The position numbers and the translations under genes are program-made. A DNA stretch of 64,000 nt from Myxococcus stipitatus DSM 14675 (GTDB lineage: Bacteria > Myxococcota > Myxococcia > Myxococcales > Myxococcaceae), in the NCBI RefSeq assembly GCF_000331735.1, contig NC_020126.1, positions 7,381,501 through 7,445,500 on the forward strand. Direction: 5' to 3'. This document shows, piece after piece, positions 1 through 6,733 of the stretch. The first letter of the stretch is position 1, and the number at the start of each line of letters is the position of its first letter. The notes below the pieces were generated by a model that was not told where the DNA came from, did no database searches, and saw nothing but the letters and a program-made list of their open reading frames with translations.

Positions 1-1833
1 CCCCGTGGGTATCGTCGAATTTGGGGTCTCGTGATAGGATCCATTGGGCTGAAATGCCCAGTACCTGTCCTCCATGCCGCCTTCACCATGGTGCGGAATA
101 TTCACACTGTGTCCCAGTTCGTGAGCAACCGTCCACACCAACTTGTCCCCTGTCGGCACCTGGGAGAGCTCTATCTGCGAAATTTTTCTCGGGGTGTTGG
201 GACCACCATAAGTCTGCGAGATGGTGGTTTGTGAATTTCTCGCGATCCGCATCACGACGGCATGCTGGTCCACCTTGTGACGTCCGCCCTCCGTGAGTGG
301 ATGAAGGTTGACGATTCGCTTCACTTCGTCGAAGTCCGTGTTGTCGATAGGCATCTCGAGATCATTCGTCGCGAACTCGGCATGAACCTTGAGGTTGGAG
401 GCGCTCGCGAAGCGCAGGATGCCGCTGTCGATGTCTGCCTTCCGCCACCCGTTCGTGTCATTGACCAGCATGAAGTCAACGTCGGTGGGGTGCGTGTCGA
501 ACCATGTCCCCTTAGCGAAGAAGCCCCGATACTCCTCATATACCGTCAGCCCATCTCCTGAGTGCCCGTCCCCGGCCCCCCCGGCGAGATTCTCGTCGTC
601 GGCAGAATCAGCCATTCCCGCCGCGTGGTCAGCCAACCACTTTTCCGCAACATAGGAATCACGAGCCCGCTTGGGAATGCGCATGGGGTTGTCGCCTGTA
701 TCTCGAAATCGAGCGGTAATGACAGAGCCATCCTCAAGCTCTGCCTCGGCGGTGACTTCGCCATACGCCCCGGAGTCGAACGAGGAAAGCTCTGCCTCGG
801 CGAATTCGTACAGATTCCCCGGAGCGGTCCGCACATTGTCCTTGTCCAGGAAGACCATCCCCAATCCTTCGTTCCTCGTTTGTTCAAACTGCAGGTCCTG
901 CGGACTCAGCGCCTCGTTGAACAGCGGGACGTTCATCGCAATACCGGGCACAGCAGAGGACTTGAGGAGTTTGAACGTGATCTTTGTCGCCTTGGGCAGA
1001 ACCGTGGAAGAGGAACTTGGCAGGGGGAGCAGGCTGGCCACCAGCTTCAAGTGAGCTCCTCCCTTCGAGGGAGGAGGAAGCGAGCCAGTCCAGGGAGGAG
1101 CCAGGGGGCGCCAAGTGTCGAAATCGACGGCATCGATGACCAATCGTACATCCTGCTTATTGACAAAGCGCCAAGCATAGGTGTCTCGCCAGTGATGGTC
1201 ACCACTTGAGTTGGTCTCAACCCGTGAGCCATAGACGATATAGCTCCCTGGTGTCGTGCCGGGTGACCAATACCCCAATTCGTCGATCTGTCCGACGATG
1301 TCTTTCTCGCTGGACGCTCCCTGCTCTGTTCGGGGGCCACAGGTACTGTCGTCGATTGTGGTCGTAGAGATCTGAGCGTAGATGCTGTCCCATGGAGAAA
1401 TACTGAGGGCGGAGACACCTTCCTCGAAGTCAATCCCTATATAGATGTCGGCATCGACGACTCCAGAGCCCAAAATTCGCTTGGAGTGCCTCTCGATGTA
1501 AGAACACCCCACACACTTGTCGGTATACTTGTCAAACGACTCGAAGGTGCTCTTCAGCGATGCCGAGAAGCGAGCCCCTGCGGCGTCTGACTTGACATCA
1601 TGCACCAGCACCTCATGGAAGGAGGTGCCTGATGACTCGTCGAGCAGGCAGCCTTGTGCTGGATACGAAGCGGCTGCGTCCTCCCATTCCTCCCGAACCA
1701 TGGTGTATGTACCGTACCAGGTATCGTCTGTAAGTCGGGTGAAGTTCCGCGAGAACTGCGGCACTTCATCGATTGTCGATCCGCATCCAACCCATAGTGC
1801 GGCGCACAGCACCAGCAAACGTTGTCGATTCAT
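1..1833 (-). CDS. Lipoprotein zinc metallopeptidase (metzincin-like), C-terminus cut by window edge
   Basis: The frame is open without a stop from ATG at 1833 to the window edge, 611 codons, so the C-terminus is missing. A GAGGGGG ribosome binding site sits just upstream. The N-terminus MNRQRLLVLCAALWVGCG is a short signal peptide with a lipobox-like Cys17. Residues 571-581 read HELGHSVNIPH, the HExxHxxxxxH zinc site of metzincins with Asn where most members have Gly. The 550 residues before it are acidic, with no family I recognise. Expected role: surface-anchored or secreted protease. Base composition is visibly lower in G+C than the neighbours, with many A/T third positions, which suggests acquisition or weak expression. 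Protease call is moderately sure; substrate unknown. Confidence 0.8.
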   Translation of the reverse strand, partial: MNRQRLLVLCAALWVGCGSTIDEVPQFSRNFTRLTDDTWYGTYTMVREEWEDAAASYPAQGCLLDESSGTSFHEVLVHDVKSDAAGARFSASLKSTFESFDKYTDKCVGCSYIERHSKRILGSGVVDADIYIGIDFEEGVSALSISPWDSIYAQISTTTIDDSTCGPRTEQGASSEKDIVGQIDELGYWSPGTTPGSYIVYGSRVETNSSGDHHWRDTYAWRFVNKQDVRLVIDAVDFDTWRPLAPPWTGSLPPPSKGGAHLKLVASLLPLPSSSSTVLPKATKITFKLLKSSAVPGIAMNVPLFNEALSPQDLQFEQTRNEGLGMVFLDKDNVRTAPGNLYEFAEAELSSFDSGAYGEVTAEAELEDGSVITARFRDTGDNPMRIPKRARDSYVAEKWLADHAAGMADSADDENLAGGAGDGHSGDGLTVYEEYRGFFAKGTWFDTHPTDVDFMLVNDTNGWRKADIDSGILRFASASNLKVHAEFATNDLEMPIDNTDFDEVKRIVNLHPLTEGGRHKVDQHAVVMRIARNSQTTISQTYGGPNTPRKISQIELSQVPTGDKLVWTVAHELGHSVNIPHHGEGGMEDRYWAFQPNGSYHETPNSTIPTG

Positions 1834-2162
1834 ATCCCCCTCGGCTGATCCCGCTTATGATTGAAAGCCATTCCTTCTCACAGGACATCGACTCCCAGTC
1901 AACCCCCTCGACAGATGCGCATGCAAGTCTTTCACTGACAATGAGCATCTCCAGCACCTGAATTCTCCCGTGGCTGTAAGAAGACACTGCCGTCGACTTT
2001 GTGATTGACTCGACAATCGGCCCATGGCAACCCCAGACAAGTTCTGCCATTCAATGCAATTCAGGATAAGCTTGAAATACCAAACAAAGAAGGTCGCGAC
2101 GGGGCCTAAGGTCCGCCGTTGCGTTCAAGCACCCCCTCCGAGCGCTCCCTATCTTCCGGGGC
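1834..2162. other. Divergent intergenic region, AT-richer than surroundings
   Basis: This 329-bp spacer lies between the lipoprotein metallopeptidase (leftward) and the DinB-like gene (rightward) and must hold both promoters. It is noticeably richer in A and T than the flanking DNA to the right. I found no convincing small gene, RNA gene or strong inverted repeat. Confidence 0.5.
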
Positions 2163-2696
2163 ATGAACCTTTCTTCCCCGCTGCCGTCCTCGGATGTGTC
2201 CCTCGCTTCGACGCCTCTCGAGCTTCTCGTCACCCACTCGGCGTGGGCCAATCGAGAGCTCTTCAGCGCCCTCCGCTCGGTTGCCGCCTTCGAGTCCCAG
2301 CCGGGCGCGGACTTGATTCTTCGGGCCCTCGACCACATCCACGTCGTCCGGTGCGTCTTCCAGGCCCATCTTCAAGGCGCCTCGCACGGCTTCACGGCCC
2401 CCCAGCGAGCGGTCATCCCCTCCTTCCAGGAGCTGGACCTCGAGTTCGAGCTCATGGACCGCTGGTATGTGGAGACCACGGCGTCACTCCGACCCGAGGA
2501 GCTCCAGCGGCCTCGCGACGTGCGCTTCACCGACGGCAAGGTCGTGACGATGACCGCCGCGGCGATGCTCCTCCACGTCGTCGTCCACACCACCCATCAT
2601 CGCGGCAACGTGGACGCCGTCATGTTCCAGACCGGGATGCCTCGCCGGAGGGATGGCGTCCCCGAGTTCCTCGTCAGTCGAGCGTCCGCCACGTGA
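2163..2696 (+). CDS. DinB family protein (putative metal-binding four-helix bundle)
   Basis: 177 aa, the usual DinB/YfiT size. The family forms a four-helix bundle with a metal bound by three histidines. Here DHIHVV near residue 57 and the late HVVVHTTHHRGN segment give the histidines, and the HHRG signature is typical. Members include bacillithiol and mycothiol S-transferases and many damage-inducible proteins of unknown substrate. Its 3' end overlaps by 23 bp the end of the convergent AraC regulator, so the two share a terminator region rather than an operon. Cytoplasmic; no signal peptide. Family call is firm, function is not known. Confidence 0.8.
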   Translation: MNLSSPLPSSDVSLASTPLELLVTHSAWANRELFSALRSVAAFESQPGADLILRALDHIHVVRCVFQAHLQGASHGFTAPQRAVIPSFQELDLEFELMDRWYVETTASLRPEELQRPRDVRFTDGKVVTMTAAAMLLHVVVHTTHHRGNVDAVMFQTGMPRRRDGVPEFLVSRASAT

Positions 2697-3447
2697 CCGA
2701 GCTGAGCCCCTGAGAGGGCGTCATGCCGAACTGCTCGCGGAAGACGCGGGTCAGGTGGGCGCTGTCCGCGAACCCCGCTGACGCCGCGGCGGCGCTCAGG
2801 CTCGCGCCCTCCTCCACCGCGGCGATGGCGCGACGCAGCCGCCTCCACCTCACATACGCCCGCATCGGGAGCCCGAAGTCCCGCGCGAACGCATGGCGCA
2901 TCTGCCGGGGAGACAGTCCCGCCTCGAGCGCGAGGCTCGCGAGGTCGAGAGGCTCCGAGCTGTCGAGCGCGGCCCCCATCCTCCGCGTCGCCGGATGTCG
3001 CGGCCCCGGGGGCTGACAGACATCGAGGGCGGTGAGGACAGACGCGATGAGCGCCTGGGCCTGCCCTGGCGTCGGGCTCCGAGGCACCTCCACCTCCAGT
3101 GGGGTCCGCGCCCAGGTCTCGCCCCGAGGCTCCGCGCTCCGAGCGAGCGCGCGGCTCGCCAGGTCATCCCCATCCAGGAACAAGAGGGCCCCGTGCTCAC
3201 ACGCACCGTGCCCATGAGGCATGTGCGGGGGAATGACCGCCGCGTGGACCCGAAGGCGCTGGTCGGCGCCATCCTCGAGGTCCACGCCCTCCGGCGCGAC
3301 CACGACCTGGGTCGCGTGGTGCGAGTGCCGCGCCGTGGCCACCAGCGGGCCGACATAGAGCGTCCGTGTCCCAGACGCGAACACCGTCCCCTTCAGCCGT
3401 TCCAGCGCGCTCAATGGGCTCCCTCGGGTGACATGCCGTTGATGCAC
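2674..3447 (-). CDS. AraC family transcriptional regulator
   Basis: I place the start at a GTG (3447) because AAGGA lies 7-8 nt upstream; the open frame continues to an ATG at 3561, but those residues look noncoding. The 257-aa protein has an N-terminal cupin-like sensor part (HSHHATQVVVAPEG, then PPHMPHGHG) and a C-terminal double helix-turn-helix (LASLALEAGLSPRQMRHAFA, then SLSAAAASAGFADSAHLTRVF). That tail is the classic AraC DNA-binding signature. It overlaps the end of the DinB gene and faces away from the metallopeptidase at 3610, so its target could be either. Signal unknown. Confidence 0.85.
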   Translation of the reverse strand: MHQRHVTRGSPLSALERLKGTVFASGTRTLYVGPLVATARHSHHATQVVVAPEGVDLEDGADQRLRVHAAVIPPHMPHGHGACEHGALLFLDGDDLASRALARSAEPRGETWARTPLEVEVPRSPTPGQAQALIASVLTALDVCQPPGPRHPATRRMGAALDSSEPLDLASLALEAGLSPRQMRHAFARDFGLPMRAYVRWRRLRRAIAAVEEGASLSAAAASAGFADSAHLTRVFREQFGMTPSQGLSSVTWRTLD

Positions 3448-3609
3448 CAATGATCCTTCCGCGTCCTGACTGCAACCGCAAGCGGATGTCGCCATCATTT
3501 CGAGAAGGTTTCTCGCCAACCCCGTTTTGGAGTCGTCGTCCGAATTGCGACGAATCGACATCAGGACACAGGCGCCGAGGCGTGGCCTCGCCGCTCAGGG
3601 GGAACGCAA

Positions 3610-5232
3610 ATGACAAGCAGGACTCACGCTCCGCGGTATGGCTGGCGCTTGCCAGCGATTGGGCTGGCCTCACTGGGATTGCTGTTGGGTGGCTGCGGCC
3701 CGGAGGCGCCTGAAGCCGAGCAGGAGACGCTCACCTCCACGCCGGAGAGCACCGACGCCGCCTTCGAGGAGTGGCGCGCCAAACACGTCGTCCCCACACC
3801 GGAAGGACACTTCCTGGTCGAGGGCGACATGCGCATGCTCGACCTGGCCTCCATCCGTGAGTACTGGCGGAGCATCAGCGGGGCGCCGGGCGCGCTCTCC
3901 GTGTGGCGCCCGGGTGGCGTCGAGTCCGCGTGGAACCGCACGGACCGCTGGAACATCACCTACTGCATCCGCCCGGGCGACTTCGGCGCGGACTACAACC
4001 GCCTGGTCGAGTTCATGCACCGCGCCGCGTCCGGCTGGGAGGCCGCCGCCAACGTGCGCTTCGTCCACGTCGTGGCGCAGGACTCCGCCACCTGCAACCG
4101 CAGCAACAACACCGTCAAGTACAACGTCGAGCGCAACTTCAGCTTCACCGGCCTCTCCGCCGGCATGGGCTTCCCGACCTTCTCGCGTCCCACGCGCTTC
4201 CTCGAGCTGGGGCCCACCTCCACGTGGACCGACGCCGAGCTCATCGCGGTGCTCACGCACGAGTTCGGCCACGCCCTGGGCTTCGTGCACGAGCACGACA
4301 CCGCCGCGGGCTGCGGCATGGTGACGACCGGCACCTACCGTCCACTCACCTGCTACGACGGGCGCGGCGCCATGCACTACCCCTCCCAGCCGGGATGGCT
4401 GGACCCCGCCCGCAAGCTGAACTTCATCTCGCAGTGGGACGTCGAGGGCTCGCAGTCGCTCTACGAGGCGCCCACCCAGGTGCTCAGCACCGCCAGCGGC
4501 ACCGTGTACGCGCGCAAGCGCTCCACGGGCGACATCTACCGGCGCGACGCGCTCGGCTGGACGGTGGTGGGGGGGCCGGGCCAGGCCTTCGTCGCGGTGG
4601 GTGACACCGTCTACGGACAGGTTCCGGGCCGCGGCCCGCCGGTGAAGTTCCTGGGCGCCAGCTGGACGACCATCGGCGGCCCCATCGGGCAGATCTTCCC
4701 GTGCGCCGGAACGCTCTGCGGCACGGACCCGACGACCGGCAACGTCGTCCGGTACAACGCGGCCACGAACGTGTGGGCCACCATCGGCGGCCCCGGCTCG
4801 CGCTTCGCCGCGACCACGTCGGCGGTGTATGGCATTGGCTCCTGGCAGGACGACTACACCGCGCGCTGGAGCGGCGTGGGCAGCTCATGGTCCGTCGTCG
4901 GCGGCGGTGCGAGCGAGCTCATCGGCGGTGGCACCAGCATGTACCGGCTGACCAACACCAAGGACGCCATCCAGCGCCATGATGGCGGGTCGACGTGGAC
5001 GACCATCGGCGGCTCTGGCAGGAGCTTCGTCGCCGTGGGCAGCGACGTCTACGGGCTGCGCCCCGATGGCTCGTTCATCATGAAGTACAACGGCACGGTG
5101 TGGAACTCCATCCACGGCCCCGCGGCCAAGATCTTCAGCTCGAACGGCTACCTCCTCGCGCTGAACAACGACGACACCATCGAGCGCTACAACCCCGCCA
5201 GCAACACCTGGACGGCGCTCGGCAAGCCCTGA
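3610..5232 (+). CDS. Lipoprotein metzincin metallopeptidase with C-terminal beta-propeller-like repeats
   Basis: 540 aa. The start is supported by AGGGGGAA upstream. A signal peptide ends in a lipobox (LLLGGC), giving a surface lipoprotein. The catalytic site H217-E-F-G-H221-A-L-G-F-V-H227-E-H matches the HExxHxxGxxHEH of the astacin-like branch of metzincins, with Cys pairs around it. From about residue 295 to the end there are repeated units of about 40 residues with a WTTIGGPG-type core, resembling tectonin or kelch-like propeller blades, likely for substrate or surface binding. It is preceded by a divergent AraC regulator and followed by a strong hairpin. Likely a secreted predation or nutrient protease. 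Confidence 0.85.
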   Translation: MTSRTHAPRYGWRLPAIGLASLGLLLGGCGPEAPEAEQETLTSTPESTDAAFEEWRAKHVVPTPEGHFLVEGDMRMLDLASIREYWRSISGAPGALSVWRPGGVESAWNRTDRWNITYCIRPGDFGADYNRLVEFMHRAASGWEAAANVRFVHVVAQDSATCNRSNNTVKYNVERNFSFTGLSAGMGFPTFSRPTRFLELGPTSTWTDAELIAVLTHEFGHALGFVHEHDTAAGCGMVTTGTYRPLTCYDGRGAMHYPSQPGWLDPARKLNFISQWDVEGSQSLYEAPTQVLSTASGTVYARKRSTGDIYRRDALGWTVVGGPGQAFVAVGDTVYGQVPGRGPPVKFLGASWTTIGGPIGQIFPCAGTLCGTDPTTGNVVRYNAATNVWATIGGPGSRFAATTSAVYGIGSWQDDYTARWSGVGSSWSVVGGGASELIGGGTSMYRLTNTKDAIQRHDGGSTWTTIGGSGRSFVAVGSDVYGLRPDGSFIMKYNGTVWNSIHGPAAKIFSSNGYLLALNNDDTIERYNPASNTWTALGKP

Positions 5233-5249
5233 GCACCCCTCCAGGCGAG

Positions 5250-5276
5250 GGCCCACGGACGCTCCCTCCGTGGGCC
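5250..5276. terminator. Strong hairpin terminator between convergent genes
   Basis: GGCCCACGGA (5250-5259) pairs perfectly with TCCGTGGGCC (5267-5276) around a 7-nt loop, followed by TTCTCCCC. It begins 18 bp after the stop of the metallopeptidase and sits before the end of the convergent SRPBCC gene, so it probably serves both strands. Confidence 0.75.
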
Positions 5277-5307
5277 TTCTCCCCTTGAAGCAAGCAGCGC
5301 CGGAAGC

Positions 5308-5706
5308 TCAGGCCGCGGTGCCGTCGAGCGCCTCCTGCATCGCGGCCATGCCCGCCTCCATCATCGGGCCAACGACAGCACTCGCCTCGTGCGGCAGGAA
5401 GTCCGCGGTCCACACGACCCGACTCCCCGAGCCCTCCGCGAAGACCTGGACCGCGCCGTTGTAGTGCGTCATCGGCCCGCCCTCCGCCCCCCACACGAGC
5501 CGCCGCTCCTCGTCGTTGACCGACACGATGGGCTCGCGAACCACGACGCCGTTGGCGAACGTCACGACGCGCGCCCCCGGCTCCAATCGCGTGTCGAGCA
5601 CGAACCCGGGCACCAGCCGGGTGTGGAGGGCCCCGATGTCCCGGATGGCGTCCCACACTCCCTCGGGGGTGGCGCGCGTCGTGAGGTCCTTGCGGAGGGA
5701 TGCCAT
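5308..5706 (-). CDS. SRPBCC family protein (polyketide cyclase/START-like)
   Basis: 132 aa. The helix-grip pattern is clear: an N-terminal TPEGVWDAIRDIG, a central GARVVTFANGVVVREPIV strand pair, RRLVWGAEGG, and a C-terminal helix PHEASAVVGPMMEAG. These small hydrophobic-cavity proteins bind or act on lipids or polyketides; the substrate is not predictable. AGGAG is 8 nt before the ATG. It follows the AraC regulator gene by 81 bp on the same strand, so the two may be co-transcribed and the regulator may control this gene. Confidence 0.75.
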   Translation of the reverse strand: MASLRKDLTTRATPEGVWDAIRDIGALHTRLVPGFVLDTRLEPGARVVTFANGVVVREPIVSVNDEERRLVWGAEGGPMTHYNGAVQVFAEGSGSRVVWTADFLPHEASAVVGPMMEAGMAAMQEALDGTAA

Positions 5707-5787
5707 GCGGTGTGCTCCTGTGAAGTGAGGCCCTGCGGCAATGCAGGGACAGCCGCCCGCGCTCGCGGGCTCGCCGTGTCCTCTTCC

Positions 5788-6630
5788 TTAGGAGCTGCGC
5801 CGCATCTTCTCTTGGAGAATCTTGCGGTCTCCACGCGAGGCCTTCCGGAACGCGCTCGGCGACACTCCCGCCGCGCGGTGGAACGTGCGCACGAAGTTGG
5901 AGAGGTCCCCGAAGCCCACATCAAAGGCAATGCGCGCGATGGGCACATCCGTCGCGAGCAGCCGCGCGGCGTGACGCAGCCGAAGGCGCACGAGGTACTG
6001 ATGAGGCGTGACGCCCAGCACCTCGCGGAAGATGCGCAGGAAGTGGAACGGGCTCAGGTCGAGCTCCGCCGCCAGGCCCTCCAGCGTCAGCGGCTCGTCC
6101 GCCTGCGCTTCCAGGAGGAGCGCGGCCTCGACGGCGCGGCGACGGTTCTTCACGTGCATCCGCGGCGATGCCCCCCGCTTTCCGGAAGCCGTGCCCACGA
6201 AGCGGGCCGCGAACACGAGCGCGACCTCGTCCAGGCCCAGATGCGTCCGCCCCTCGGCGGTCTGCTGCGCCAGCTCCCCCAGCATCATCAGCGAAGGCCC
6301 TGGAGGAAGAGCCCCCAGGCGCCACACCTCGCGAGAAGCCCCGAGCTCCTCCACCAGCGCTTCGGAGAACTGGAACGAGAGGCACTCATCGCCCGCGAGG
6401 TGATGCTCGTGCGTGCAGCGGAAGGTGTCTCCGGGATGGCCCGCGAGCGTCGCGCCGGCGACGAGCTCATGCCGGAGCCCTCGGGAGTCGTAGCCGAAGC
6501 TGCCCCGCCGGACGTACGACACCGAGAAGGCCGCGTGCTGCTCCTCGACCGCCCTCTCCCCCGGCTTCGCGTCACACCGGTAGTCCAGGACGGTCAGGGA
6601 GCGCGAACGGTGCAGGACGGCGGTTCGCAT
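5788..6630 (-). CDS. AraC family transcriptional regulator
   Basis: 280 aa. An N-terminal sensor part ([16 protein letters not shown], then [13 protein letters not shown]) precedes a helical linker and a C-terminal double helix-turn-helix ([21 protein letters not shown], then [21 protein letters not shown]). The second motif matches the AraC consensus very well. It lies between the Gly-rich secreted protein gene upstream and the SRPBCC gene downstream, all leftward. An exact 15-bp repeat flanks the gene (5811-5825 inside its 3' end, 6663-6677 upstream), which may be an operator or chance. Confidence 0.88.
   Translation of the reverse strand: MRTAVLHRSRSLTVLDYRCDAKPGERAVEEQHAAFSVSYVRRGSFGYDSRGLRHELVAGATLAGHPGDTFRCTHEHHLAGDECLSFQFSEALVEELGASREVWRLGALPPGPSLMMLGELAQQTAEGRTHLGLDEVALVFAARFVGTASGKRGASPRMHVKNRRRAVEAALLLEAQADEPLTLEGLAAELDLSPFHFLRIFREVLGVTPHQYLVRLRLRHAARLLATDVPIARIAFDVGFGDLSNFVRTFHRAAGVSPSAFRKASRGDRKILQEKMRRSS
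5811..5825. repeat. 15-bp direct repeat, copy 1
   Basis: CTTGGAGAATCTTGC inside the 3' end of the AraC regulator gene. The identical sequence occurs at 6663-6677, 33 bp upstream of the same gene's start. Confidence 0.6.
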
Positions 6631-6662
6631 CCGCCCTGGCTAGCAGGATTGCCCCTGGAAGA

Positions 6663-6677
6663 CTTGGAGAATCTTGC
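6663..6677. repeat. 15-bp direct repeat, copy 2
   Basis: CTTGGAGAATCTTGC in the promoter region of the leftward AraC regulator gene, identical to 5811-5825. The position just upstream of the start would suit an autoregulatory site. Confidence 0.6.
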
Positions 6678-6733
6678 CCTGTCCCCTCCCCGCGCCCGCC
6701 TGCGGAACGCGGAGAGGGCCCGACGAGAACGCC

